Shown piece after piece: positions 52,126 to 64,000 of a DNA stretch of 64,000 nucleotides. This DNA is from Paramecium pentaurelia (taxonomy: Eukaryota > Ciliophora > Oligohymenophorea > Peniculida > Parameciidae): assembly GCA_905183005.1 (NCBI GenBank), contig CAJJDO010000100.1:261173-325172 (forward strand), given 5' to 3'. The notes below the pieces were generated by a model. It ran no database searches and was not told the DNA's origin. It saw only the letters and a program-made list of their open reading frames with translations. Numbering within the stretch: position 1 is the stretch's first letter; every line of letters begins with the position of its first letter. Made by a program: the position numbers and the translations under genes.

Positions 52126-52769
52126 AATATCAATATATCCATTATTAAGTCTTTGTCTATAAATGTTATAACAAATCTTATATATTATTTAATGAATAAT
52201 AATTTTTGGTTTTTTATGATATTCATATATATTTTATTATAAAATATATGATATAAATAAACTATTAGTTATTGATAAATTTCATATTTTTATCATAAAT
52301 AATATAGATTAGATAAATTATAAAGACCATTTTTTAATATATACAATAATATTGGATTTATTATTCATCATATTAAAATGGACTAAAAAATTATTATATA
52401 AATTTAGGAGTACTTTACTCTTTTAATAGTATAAATTGTAAAAAACTTCCTTCAGATATTGTTTTACAATTCTAAAGCAATTGCAATTTAGATATTTTAT
52501 AATAATATTATAATTTATATGATGTAACTATTTTAATCCTAATATTAAGGATAAAATTAATGATGTCAATTTGAATAATTATTCACAAATATAAAGTTGA
52601 AGTCATTTATTTAGTGTAATTAATACAGAATATACTTGAATTTTTGATAAATAACTTTTTTTGTTAATATCAAATAAAATGGTTTTATGATTAATTTTTA
52701 TTGATAAAATAGCACTTTCAAAAATGAACTTAACATTATATATTCTAAGTTATAATTTGTATATATAAA
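52126..52769. other. Intergenic between convergent genes
   Basis: About 640 bp, very A+T rich, with nothing recognisable on either strand. Confidence 0.4.
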
Positions 52770-53394
52770 TCAGTATATTGTTTGGAAGAATGGATTAGGC
52801 TTTTGATACTCCAAATCGATGGCTTTTCTTGATTTGTTATATTTACCATAATATTCCATGCATGTAAAATTAAATCTTATATTTGAGATAAGAAGAATAC
52901 CTAATGTAATTTCCGAATTTAGCTGTTCTTAAATAGTCTCTTGAAATGCCTGTTTTGGCGAGATCATCAGCATAGACGAATATGTCTGAGCCATCCTAAT
53001 CCATAACAATAAATCCATAATTTTTATTTTCATCGAAGAACTTAAGATAACCGGTGGATCTATTCTTATTAGGTTATTCAAGAGCTAGTTCTTAAAGTAG
53101 TTGAGTGACAGAAACTTAAGAGTCTTAAACAAAGCGATTGCATTCCTAAATGATTTGATCCCCTTCAATGTTGCTTTCTTCAATTAATTGCTACTTATAC
53201 TAAAAATATAGTGTCAAATATAGTACATAATTTCTAGGATAAGAAGAACTCTTCTTTATCTATGGAGGCTTATGTACTTGTTCTAATTTGAAAGTATCAT
53301 AATCCAAATCATTTTCACTAATGTTAGTCGAGAAATCCTTGAATTCCGATCTAGATGGAGACAATTACAAATCGATCAACTTCACAGGGAACAT
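52770..53394 (-). CDS. Cold-shock-domain nucleic-acid-binding protein
   Basis: A 190-residue protein with introns of 27 nt (near 53206-53232) and 25 nt (near 52877-52901). The N-terminal half is helical. The cold-shock fold starts at TGYLKFFDENKNYGFIV, with the RNP1-like NYGFIV and RNP2-like DIFVYADDL blocks, then ISRDYLRTAKFGNYI. The C-terminus (MEYYGKYNKSRKAIDLEY) is basic. CSD proteins bind single-stranded RNA or DNA, often as translation regulators. Start is ATG complementary to 53392-53394; the stop is at 52770-52772. Confidence 0.8.
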
Positions 53395-53855
53395 TTATAG
53401 ACAGATAATTAAATTATTTATGAATAATTTTATTTATTTTCCTTATATACACTCTCAATTGAGCATAAAAAATTAAATAAAGAAAATTAAAAGATAAAAT
53501 AATAGTTCTTACTTCAAATTTAAAGCTTATTAAGATATATATTCAATATAAATATAGTCTAATAATAAATTATAAAATTTACAACATAATATTTAGTTAA
53601 ATAAAATGTATATTATATCTTATTTATAATAATGCATTATATTAAGTTATTTATACCCTATTTTACTTAAAATATAGAGTATAATTTAATTTTAAAGTGA
53701 TAGTATCATTATTCTTAAAGCAATCAATAACAATTTAGAAATTTGTAAGATGATCAAAATAAAAATGTAAATATCTTAATTAAAAGTCTTAAATTAATGT
53801 ATATTATACAATAGTATGATTGAAAAATAACTTAAATACTAAAATATAAAATTAA
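53395..53855. other. Intergenic between two minus-strand genes
   Basis: A+T-rich spacer that should contain the cold-shock gene promoter. Nothing specific was recognised. Confidence 0.4.
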
Positions 53856-56800
53856 TCAATATAATTTTTTTTTTTTTCTTGTTTATATTTCTCTAACTTA
53901 TGTTGTTACTTGTTATTGAAGTTGCTCACCATTTACTATTGAATGTAAAAGATTGGCTAATTTATCAGCTAATTCACAAACTTCTGATTTAGGAGGATTA
54001 AAAATATAAGCATTACTTCTTATTCTTTCAACATCATTTAGGATTTAATCTTTACTTCTATAAAAATCATTTTCTAATCTTAAAAATTAAGTTATATAAT
54101 TACCTTCTTTGAATAAGTGTTATATAACTCATTAATGGAACATAATCTAAATATTCAGGGTATTATTGTACATCAACTTCATTGGAAAAGAAAAAGGATA
54201 TCTTATTTTATTTTTTAATCATAGAATTAATATCTCTATTAATTTATTGAGCTTCATTAGTAGTTAATGCAGATTATAAGGAAGCTCCTTAAATTTCTAT
54301 AGATTTATTAGATTTATTCATCATTGATGCAATTTCCCAGAAATTTAAATGACAATAAGCAATCATAGTTTTGTGATTTCTTAATTGATATGTATCATCA
54401 CTAATCCTTTTGCATTTTAAGACTTACCAATCACTTACATTTAAATAATTATCTGGTGTTTCTTCAGCAATAAATTGATATTGATGACCAAATCCATTAT
54501 CTTTATCAGAATCAGTTTGGAAGCTTAATTATTATTGATTCAAATAAGGACGAATTTATTTTACACTAGAAGCATAAGATTACTCAAGAATAAGATATGG
54601 ATCACAATCATAAGAGTAAAAGCATTTGAAAATTAGATCCTTTATTTGAAGTTCAAAAACTTATATGATATATGAATTTTAATTAATTTGTCTTTTAAAA
54701 ACTGTATTGATAACAGGGAAAATGTAACTTATATTGAGTACTTTACAATATACAAAATTAGCAGATTCTTAATCTGTTAAAATATCTCCAGGAAATACAA
54801 TAGTTTTCTTAGATGCAGAATCAATTGATAATTCTGATAAATCTAAATTTTATAGACATTTTTATAAGTATTATTCATATCCTTTTGTAAAGAATATTAC
54901 ATCATCTCCAATCTAAGGGGAATTAGTATCATCAATTAAATATTTGTCTCTCAAGTGATCACCTTATCTAGTTTATGCTTATTTTTTTCTTTAAAATTAT
55001 GCCATACAATTAATACAAATTTTCTTTTAAGTTCCAAAATCTAATTCACTTAAAAATAGACGAATTTCACTGCATTCCTAATGATATGCAGATTTACATT
55101 CAGGACAACGAACAACATTATCCATTAATATTCTACATCTAGTACATTATTCAGTTACTTATGATCTATTTCTTCTTAATTCATTTTATTATCTATGATT
55201 ATTCAATATTAATAATCTAATTTATTAACTTCTTTAATTTCTTCTTGATCTTGTCTATAAAGGTGATTATTCTATTTGAACATCTTCCTTAATATTTTAA
55301 TTACTTTATTTACTCCTTTCTTCTTCACTTTCACTTTCTATTACTTTCTTTCTTCTTTAACTCTATCTTTTAGATTCATTATTATTAATAATTGATTGTT
55401 GAGGTATTTCCTAAGAAATTTATGGACTACTATCTTCATCATCTTTAATTAATGCTCTTTTAATTAATTCTCCTGATTTTAATTCAGTCTTTTTAATAAG
55501 TTTAACATTATGATTAGATGGTGATCTTTCTGCATTTGGTTAATTAGCTACTTAAATTATTTCACCTTCTAATTTTTAAATCTTAACTTAATCTTAAATT
55601 TTTATTAATTCTTTAATTTCTTAAATGATTTTAATTTCCATTTATTTCATTTCTGTAAAATAACCTTAAAACATTTCTTCATTTTTCATATTATCAATTG
55701 TTATTCCTTTTGACATTTATATATATGTAAATAACTTTGGTTTTTAAAAATTGACACTCTTTTTTCCTTAATAATCTTGAGATATCAAATATGGAAATAG
55801 AATTTTTAAATTATTTTAGAAATTATAATGATATGGCATTCTATAAAAATTACAAATACTTCCTCTATCAACATAACAAAATTCCATATCAGAATCTAAT
55901 GCCATAACTCTAAATCCATCTGATTCATCTATTATTGGATGTTCAGAATCTGATACATAAAACTATTCAACAGGTGTTTAATCAAAGATTTCTTGTATTC
56001 CAAAACCATAAATAGAAAATGATCCATAATCTGTTGATACTACAAAAGTCATTCCATTTGGACTGAAACATCCATCTTTTAAAGGAACTTCTAAATTTGG
56101 TAATTTCAAATGATATCCTCTTTCATGAAACACTTTTAATGGTACTCCTTTTAAAACATTCCATAAAATTATTAATCCATTTTCATCAGCTGATAATGCT
56201 ACTTCCTCATAAATAGGATGAGATTCTAAAAATATAACAGGAGAATCTAATTTTAATTAAGGTAAATTCTCTTATTCCATACAATGAATAATATAATTTT
56301 CATTTGTTGAATAAACTTGAATTTAAGTCTTTGATATTTCCTCATCTCCTTTCTTCTTTAATTTCTTACTAAATGAAGCCAAAGCATAAGTACTTTTTGT
56401 AGACCAAGCTATTGCTACACATTAGATTTCTCCTACTCTTCTACCTTCATTAGATTTATATTTTAATAACACTGATGATCTGTTATGTTAATTAGCTGCA
56501 ATTCCTCCTTCTTACCATTTCCATAATCTAGCACTTCCATCATATGATGCAGTTAATAATTGATCACCATCTTTAGACCAACGAGCTAAATGAACTGTAC
56601 TAGTATGTTCACGCCATTCCACTTTATTAATTACTTTCTAAAGATTCTCTGGTTTATCAAATATTACTATTTCCCCTTACTCTGTTCCCATAGCTAAATA
56701 TCCCTGTTTATTAAATTCCATACACAATATCCCATTGTCTTTTCCTTTATTTGCTTTATTATAATTCACATTCAATCTAATTATATCTGCTTGATGTTTA

Positions 56801-57831
56801 ATGGCAGATTACTTAATTTTTGTATTGAACTATGTACCTAATATACTCCCATTACATTTAATTAAATCCTATACATCATAGATATAAACATATCCCTTTT
56901 CACTAGCAACTGTCAAATAGTTTACATTTTGTGAATTACTTTAATAAAATACTAAAACTAATATTGGATCATCTTAAGCTTCCTATTTTAATAATAATAA
57001 TTAGTATTATACTTTTAATGCTGCCACAGGTTTACCAATTTAAATATCCCAAACAATCACTAAACCATCATTACTACAAGATGCCAAATACCTATTACAA
57101 TAACTAATATCCATTGAATTTATTGCCATTGTATGACCTTTTAATGATTGTAATAATAATCCATTTGATGCTGACCATATCTTTATCAATCCTAAATCAT
57201 CTCCTGTCAATAATAATTAACCAGTTCTAATTAGTCTACATATCATATTTTACCTGTCATATATTACATTATACACTGGTATATATGGATCTTCCTAATC
57301 TTAATTATCTGGATGAAGAGCATGTCCGAAACAAGTCTTTAATTTTCTCATATATTCAATTGGTGATATATATTCTTGGCGCACAACTCGACCACCATTT
57401 AATTATTAAAGTGATTTTGATTTGTTTCTTATGTGTTCAAATCTTGATTATCGTTTGGGTTCAGGTGTCTCACGAGTAATATATTATTGAAGCATCTTTT
57501 GGATAACATTTTCATAAGAAGGACTTAATTTTGTAGAGATTAAATTTTTCAGATTCAAATCTAGACAGAATGCATCATAAATATAAGTACCATTAATCTA
57601 TAGAATATGCCCACGCTTATGGCCATTCTTTTGATTGAAGAAATTCTCCAATCCCTCTATAAGATGTTTTTCACATTGAAGCTCATGTAAGTGATTCAGA
57701 ATCATTTAGGCACAGATTCTCTGCTGTTGACTCTCTAAAATAGTTGACTTTTGCAGCTTCTTTGTGTAGTATGATATCAATCGTGCTTCAATCAACTTTT
57801 TTCCTTAGTTCTCTTCAAAGCTGTTTTACAT
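53856..57831 (-). CDS. BRWD/PHIP-like chromatin protein: WD40 repeats, PHD finger, bromodomain
   Basis: About 1,300 residues; clear introns are 27 nt near 57229-57255 and 25 nt near 54090-54114, with a probable 30-nt one in the first WD region. The N-terminal helical region precedes WD40 repeats: LLTGDDLGLIKIW, LKGHTMAINSMDIS, LASCSNDGLVIVWD, VHLARWSKDGDQLLT and ASYDGSARLWKW. This order and spelling match BRWD1/3 and PHIP. After a charged linker comes a C4HC3 finger (CTRC, CPEC, HQEC, CINC), then a BRWD middle region (QIGDDVIFFTKGYEQYL). A C-terminal bromodomain follows: EVDVQQYPEYLDYVPLM and YRSKDQILNDVERIRSNA. BRWD proteins read acetylated or methylated histone H3 and act with CUL4 ligases. 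Start is ATG complementary to 57829-57831. Confidence 0.8.
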
Positions 57832-58406
57832 TCCTAAAATGCATAATTCTTACAAAAACTAATACCTTATTCTAGTATAAAAAATTAGAGGCTTTAAATA
57901 TGATATTTTAATCAATTATTTTATCATCAATATAGGGGGGTTTAAATACAAATAAGAATGGTTCCTAACTAGATTGGAAATCATTAACATAATATCATCA
58001 AAAACAAAAAAAACACAAATCAGAAAAATAGAACATTTCCCTGCCGCCTTAATTACATAATTTTTATTTATATATTAACTTTATAAATTATAATTAATTT
58101 CCTAAAAACATACTAATATTCTCCACTAAACCCTTCTATATCAATATCATCATCTTCAATTCCTCATAATCTATCAATAATTCTTATTTTACACTAAATT
58201 AAAAATTGATTATTACTTTTATATTTCTCTTCTAATAAAATTCTTAAATCTCTCAATATACTTAGATATTTCTATAATTTCAAATAAGTACAAAACATAT
58301 AATATATTTTTATCCTCTCTCATTACATATTTATAAAAACATTTTTTATTATATTTTTATTCATAAATATGATTAATAATTATAAGCAATATGTAATATT
58401 TTCAGA
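57832..58406. other. Intergenic with two G/C-rich patches
   Basis: A+T-rich DNA containing a run of six G at 57935-57940 and CCCTGCCGCC at about 58040-58049. On the minus strand a short frame at about 58181-58319 (CTYLKLQKYLSILRDL) is followed by an acidic stretch (GIEDDDIDIEGFSGEY) in phase but across a TGA. It is possibly a small gene or gene remnant; I could not assemble a complete model. Confidence 0.3.
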
Positions 58407-58994
58407 TCATTTAAAATCCATTAAATCCATTTCTTGATATTGCTCAATGAAATCACAAATAATCTAATCTTTGTTTCTTTTTCCTTTTGTATAAGATGTC
58501 AATAAATAATAAATAAAATGTTCTAAAGATTTTTTTGGTCTTTTAATAATGAATTCTTTTTAATCATTTGAGATGATTTGATTAAACTGTTCTTATTCTT
58601 ATTTAATTTGTTTATAATAATAAATAAAATAGTATTACTATTATAAATTATTTCAAATAAAAATTCAAGTTTTATATTACAAAAACTGGAATTACTGTTT
58701 CTAGATACTTTAGATAAGGTTCTGAAAACTTATGTTAATAGATTGATACTTGCATTTATTTAAATGGTATATAAAATTCCCTTAATTTAACTTCAATCAA
58801 AAATCTTAAATCTCACCTAATTGATCATTATAATTATTAAAATAGTTTGATTTTTTATAAATTTTATCTTAGATCTGTATTATATTAGAGTTATCTAAAA
58901 TTTTTAATTGATCCTACTGACTTGATCTGTAAATCTTATTAATACTTCTTTTTTAAGATGTTTATCCAATAAGCTTACTCTATGTTAATAACAT
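58407..58994 (-). CDS. Hypothetical protein
   Basis: A 172-residue protein with introns of 26 and 43 nt; after removal the coding length is exactly 173 codons including TGA. The 43-nt intron is the longest placed in this window. Sequence is K/Q/Y-rich (REFYIPFKQMQVSIYQ, KYLETVIPVF, KEFIIKRPKKSLEHF), probably helical, with no membrane segment or known domain. Start is ATG complementary to 58992-58994; the stop is at 58407-58409. Confidence 0.55.
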
Positions 58995-59214
58995 TTTAAC
59001 CCATTAGAGTTTGATAATTTACTTTGATATTATAGTATTTATAATAAAATAAATTATGCTTAAATAAATTAATACTAAGAATAAACTTATTTAGAATAAT
59101 TAATTTGGAATGATTTATTAATAGTATCAAACTGTAGAAATTAAAGTTTGTACATTAAATTGAATATTGTGTAAATAGTTTAAAATAAATTGATAAATAT
59201 CATTAATTTTTATT

Positions 59215-61286
59215 ATGTTAAACAAAAACGGAACATACACAAAGTCAAAATTTAGTTCAACAATGATTGTATAAAGTGTAGATAATAGAGTAAGATACTC
59301 TTAAGGTCCTGAGGAATTGGGGAAAAGAACAAAATTGCCACTTGATATTACATTGTTTGTAATGGCAGTAGAAGTTGAAAGATTACAAAGAGAGAATGCT
59401 TAATTGAAATCTGATTTACAATCAAATAGTGATTCTAATTTAGATAGAGTATAATATGAGAGTTAGATAAGGGATTTGATGGAAAAGATTATATTATAAA
59501 ACAAGTAATCATTTATAATGATTATAATTATTAGTTCATAGAGTAATCTATTGATTGATATTGAAAAGTTATAAAGGAAAGTATAGGATTTGGAGGATTA
59601 ACTTAAAAGATAATAATAATCATAAAAAGAATTTGATCCAAATTTGAGAGCAAAATTGACTTAAGCAGAACTTTAATTAGCAGCATTTTAGAAGTAATTT
59701 AATTAATAAGTGAATCTATTTGGTGGTTAAAGTGCAGATTAAGTAATGAGAGAATTAGAAGAATTAAGAAGAAAGAAATAATAATTTGAAGATTTATCAA
59801 GATAAATGAATGGAAGGAATGTCAGTAATAAAAGTAAATTAAAATAGATGAATTGCTTAGAGAATTAGATGATTTAAAGAAAAAATAGACATCCTTTGAA
59901 GATAATAGTTTATTAAGATAATAATTACTATAATATCAAAATCGTATTAGGTAATTAGAGTAAAAATTATCAGAAATGGATTAATATATAAATACAATAG
60001 AATCTGATTTGAATAGATTTGAATCTGAGAATAAGAGATTAACAATAAGTATGTCTTCAAAGATTTAAAGTGAGAATAATGAAACAACTTTATTAAGGAA
60101 TGAAATAACTAAATTAAATAATGATATAAATAAATTATGGTCAGATAATGAGACACTTGTTCTTGAAATAGATTCATTATAAATGAAACTTAGAAATTTA
60201 AATGATGATGAATTGAGAAGATTAAGAAATGAAATTACTAGATTATAAGAATAAAATAATCATTTAGAATCATAAATAATGAGTTTGTAATCTTAAAATC
60301 AATCTTTGATATCAGAAATATCTCAACTTAATATGACAATAGAATAATATTAATATACAATAAATGATGTAAATAAATAAAAATATATCTTTGAAGAATA
60401 TAAAGAAAAGATTAGATAATTTGAATTAAAATTTTAAGAACTTTAATTATAAAATGAGAGATTAAGATAATAAGATCATAAAGTGGCTGTTTTAACAACA
60501 GAAATTGAAAGATTAAATAATTTAATAAAATAATTAAATACAGATGCAGATGAATGGAAATAAAAGTATTAAAGAATAGAATTAGCATTGATGGATTATA
60601 GATAAATAGAAAAAACAAATAGAGATGCAGTTACTAAAAATGAATTACTTTTAGATGAAATTGAAAGATTAAAAAAAATATTAGAATAAAAGTAATATGA
60701 TATGGATCAATTAATTAAATAGTATGATGTCATTCAATCTCAAATAAGTACTTATCAAACTAATGTCAATGCAAGTGTAAACAGAATCTAAGAATATGAA
60801 TTAACATAAAGAGAAACATCTACAATTTTACAGGATAATGAAAGATTAAAGAGATAACTTTAATAATATTAATAATAAATATCTACTCTCTAAATATAAG
60901 TTTAAGAATAAACTACAAAGAATCAATAATTAATAGCTTAACAATAGTAATCATATATGATAAATAATAATAATACAGAAATAGATAAATTAAAAAGATA
61001 GATACATGAATATGAGAATAAGATTGCAATGTTATCTCTTGAACTTACCAGAGTTAGAAATACAAAATAGAATTCAAATTCATATGATAAATCTGATAAA
61101 GTTATGGAACTCTTAACTACAATTGTAATGATGTCTGCTGAACTAGACAATCTTAGAGGAATTACATATGAAAAAAGTACTGTATAATCATAGAGATTAT
61201 AAGACAATATTTCAAAATCTATTCGTTCTCAATCCATTAATAATTAATAGGCTAATTATTCATACAGTAATTGGAAACAGAAATGA
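59215..61286 (+). CDS. Coiled-coil protein, probably cytoskeletal
   Basis: About 672-682 residues, ATG 59215 to TGA 61284-61286. A 23-nt intron near 59824-59846 is required; a 30-nt in-frame one near 59502-59531 is likely. The conserved-looking N-terminus (SSTMIVQSVDNRVRYSQGPEEL, with TKLPLDITLFVMAVEVERLQ) is followed by almost continuous coiled coil rich in Q, E, L and N, with a short non-helical, S/N-rich end. The N-terminal TKLPLD...VEVERLQ block resembles openings of ciliate basal-body and cortical coiled-coil proteins, but I cannot name a family. An alternative 3' exon exists around 61314-61376. Confidence 0.7.
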
Positions 61287-61499
61287 TATATATATATATA
61301 ATTATATTTTAGTCAGCGCTGTGGAGTATAGAATCGTTAATCATTTCTCTAACTCCTTTTCATCATATATTAGGTGAAGGTAAGGATCACCTACTGATGA
61401 GTAAAATTATCATTAATAATAAACCACTATATAAATTGATATTAAAACCATGATTTTATGGGTTTATTAAAATAACATCACAATTTCATTAATTATATT

Positions 61500-61703
61500 A
61501 TGGACTATATGAACGAAGTCTTTAAAAACGTAGAAGTTTATCAGAATGGACAACTTATATACTATCAGCATAATTAACCTGGTAAAGAAGAAAATCATTT
61601 GATTGATGACTTAATTGCTAAATTTGATTTTAGTTTGCAACAAACTTAAACTAATAATCAAATCATTGATTAATTTTCTTAGATGAACTTCCAAGATAAT
61701 TGA
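61500..61703 (+). CDS. Small acidic hypothetical protein
   Basis: Intronless frame of 67 residues, ATG 61500 to TGA 61701-61703 (MDYMNEVFKNVEVYQNG, then GKEENHLIDDLIAKFDF). Composition is balanced and unlike the flanking spacer, with several TAA/TAG glutamines, so it is plausible as a real small gene. It ends 29 bp from the convergent kinase gene. Confidence 0.45.
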
Positions 61704-61732
61704 AATTTAGAATTAATTAATAATTATAAAAA

Positions 61733-64000
61733 TCAACATCCATTTTCAAGTTAAAAAAAAACTTCTGCAATAATTTCCAATTTAATTGGTTTTGGTATAA
61801 ATGCATCAAATCCAAGCTTTTCACATTTCTCTTATTCAACTTCATCATCAAATCCAGATAAAGCTACTAATTTAACATTATCAATTTCTCTATTATTAAT
61901 CTAATAATAATAATAACATCTATTTACCATATCTCTTATCTTTTCTGCTGCCTACCATCCATTTAAAATTGGCATATATAGATCCATAAAAACATATTTA
62001 ATATTTAAGTTCTTTTGATTTTATAATAGCTAAATTAGATTTATTTAAAATTACTTTATTTATAGCCTATTATCCATTATAAGCTTCAATAATATCCAAT
62101 TCAGAAATCAGATCTTATAGTAAAGTTTTAAATGCTATTAAATTGAAAATTTGATCATCTACTAATAAAATACCAAATTTTTTATTTTATAATACTTATT
62201 TTAATTTATATTTTGGATCTTAGAGTTCTTATGAATCCTCTTTTTGATAAGTTTTTTAATTTAAGAATTTTAAACCCAAAGATTAAAATTGAATAATATT
62301 TCTCTATTTTGTTTGATCAACATCTTCAGATGATGGTTCATTAAAATCAATTTCAGTTTTCTCTTAAATTTTTGTATAAATTCTTAAAAGAGAAGATCTC
62401 ACAATTACTTAATGATTATCTTTTGCATTCTATTATTCATCATGTTATTAATTACTAAGATGTTAAGAAGAATGTTCCTATTTAAAACAACTTATATAAT
62501 TAGCTGATCTAATAGAATTATCCTATAATTTTGCATATATCTAAAATGACATCTTAGTTCCAACATTCTATTCACTCCAAAGATCTATAGTTTCAGATGG
62601 ACCCAACAAACCAACTAATTTCTTACATACCATCAACCCAATACCAGTTCCACTTTTATTTTCAATTTTTTAATTTGAAAAAGTTGCAAATAAATTGAAT
62701 AATTATGGTTTAATATTATCTGGTATTCCACAACCAGTATCTTCTATTGATATAGAGTAAATTAATTTATTTATGGAACATTATTAATATCTTCCTTGTA
62801 AACTTTTTCTTAATTATTAAATTGTTTAATCTCCAACTTAATATTAAATATTTCTTGAAGTATTGCTTCTTTTAATATTTTATGACTTATCAGTATTTAA
62901 TGACGAAACAGTAATAGTAATACTGCCTTGTTCTGTAAATTTTAATGAATTTGAAACAAAATTCATTATTATTTGTTTAATTCTATTTGGATCAGAATGA
63001 ATCTGATAAGAGGGAATATCATAATATGTCTTTATCTCAATCCCCTTTTATTCAGCTTGAATTAAGCACATTTCAATGACTTCATCAATTATTTCATTGA
63101 TATAAAAATCAGTTAAGCATAATCTCAACTTTTTTTTTTAAATTCTTGCATAATCTTAAATATCATAAATCATATAGAGCATTAAATAAACATTTTTTTT
63201 AATGATATTATGATAATATTTTTCTATTTATGTGATTTCATTTTTACAATCTAGAGTTTCCAAAATGGATACAATACCATTAATTGGAGTTTTAAAATCA
63301 TGAAACACTGTTGCTAGTATTAAATCTTTATTTTCATTAATTTATTATTATTCATTTAATTGTTATTATAAAATATCCAATTATTTATCAATATCTTTAC
63401 TCTACAATATTATCATAAAGGCCTATTTCCGAAACCATAGACAATGATTTAAATTAATTTTTAATTTCTTTTTCTTTAATTACAATAAACAAATAGCTCT
63501 TTAACTTTAACTTTTAATCAATAATTCTTCTATTATTTTAGATTTTTAATTTTTAGGTGTCTCTTCACTAATAATTATAGAAGGTTTTGAATATAAATTA
63601 TTTTTTGGAGTTTCAATAATAATTTCATTATGATTCTTATTTTCTCTTTCTTCATTAAATTCATCCTCAGCAAAATCAAATTATCCTGAGAACTTCTTTA
63701 ATAAAGGACTATGACAAAAATATTGGCAATTGTCCATAATTTCAGAAAATAAATTCTTGAAGTTTTGACGAACACTATAGATCTGAGGAAAGAAACTATC
63801 AATGATACTTTATAATTTGATTTTGTTTTCAGAATAGAAATTATGGAGACATCTTATAAATTCATCAGAATGTGGAATGTCAAATTTAAATTCAGTTTCT
63901 AAATTTTTGGTATGATAGAGAGGCTTATTTGTTAATTTGTCAATTACAAGTATTGAATTAGGCAAGGTTTCTTTAAACAATTCTAAAAGATCATTAGCAT
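61733..64000 (-). CDS. Hybrid histidine kinase with receiver domain, 5' partial
   Basis: The gene runs off the right edge, so its start is missing. Upstream of the kinase is a PAS-like region (TLPNSILVIDKLTNKPLYH) and a long helical linker. The HisKA box is VFHDFKTPINGIVSIL, an HDFKTP form rather than HELRTP. The ATPase blocks are IIMNFVSNSLKF (N), DTGCGIPDN (G1) and GTGIGLMVCKKL (G2). The receiver is KFGILLVDDQIFN, YVFMDLYMPILNGWQ, LVALSGFDDE and FIPKPIK. A 25-nt intron near 62035-62059 sits inside the receiver and restores its frame. No membrane helix was seen in the visible part. It is a second hybrid kinase about 17 kb from the first. Confidence 0.85.

Noticed and set aside
60938..61207. 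89-residue minus-strand frame
   Set aside because: Antisense to the coiled-coil gene at 59215-61286.
61990..62060. Frameshift inside the receiver domain of the right-edge histidine kinase
   Set aside because: A 25-nt intron (starts GTAATTTTAAAT on the minus strand) restores the receiver sequence.

Overview
The window reads as macronuclear DNA from a ciliate that uses the Tetrahymena/Paramecium genetic code, in which TAA and TAG are glutamine and TGA is the only stop. By eye it is roughly three-quarters A+T. Every recognisable conserved gene runs through many in-frame TAA/TAG codons and ends at TGA. Genes are broken by tiny introns, mostly 22-32 nt and mostly GTA...TAG. Removing these introns restores frame exactly in nearly every model, with coding lengths divisible by three. 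Intron size and gene packing fit Paramecium or a close relative best. I cannot name the species from sequence alone. No interruptions of the internal-eliminated-sequence type were seen in the well-resolved genes, which favours macronuclear over germline DNA.

Layout. 1-13.2 kb is mainly plus strand: an ankyrin-plus-membrane protein with a damaged or poorly resolved reading frame, an AGC kinase, a small QALGGH-like zinc-finger protein, a Na+/H+ exchanger and several hypotheticals. 13.7-22.3 kb holds ribosomal protein uL13, a CFAP97-like ciliary protein, a PhoD-like phosphatase, ribosomal protein uS5, a membrane aspartic-protease-like protein lacking both catalytic motifs, a second AGC kinase and a METTL13-type methyltransferase. 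23.2-32.9 kb holds a mitochondrial carrier, an intact secreted aspartic protease, a centrin, an Mpv17/PMP22-family protein, a CAF-1 p150-like histone chaperone and a PKA catalytic subunit.

33.7-44.5 kb is dominated by a coiled-coil protein of about 3,059 residues with a recurring module of about 25 residues, followed by a TGS1-like methyltransferase. 44.5-49.8 kb holds a membrane hybrid histidine kinase and a leishmanolysin-like (M8) surface metallopeptidase. 50-64 kb holds hypotheticals, a cold-shock-domain protein, a BRWD/PHIP-like chromatin protein (WD40, PHD finger, bromodomain), another coiled-coil protein and a second hybrid histidine kinase that runs off the right edge.

There is no operon logic; neighbours are functionally mixed. 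Recurrent themes are phospho-signalling (three AGC kinases, two hybrid histidine kinases), cilia and cytoskeleton (CFAP97-like, centrin, two coiled-coil proteins) and chromatin (CAF-1, BRWD). Intergenic stretches are very A+T rich, from 3 bp to about 950 bp, and I saw no tRNA, rRNA or CRISPR in them. All functional calls are from motif recognition by reading; no database search was run.
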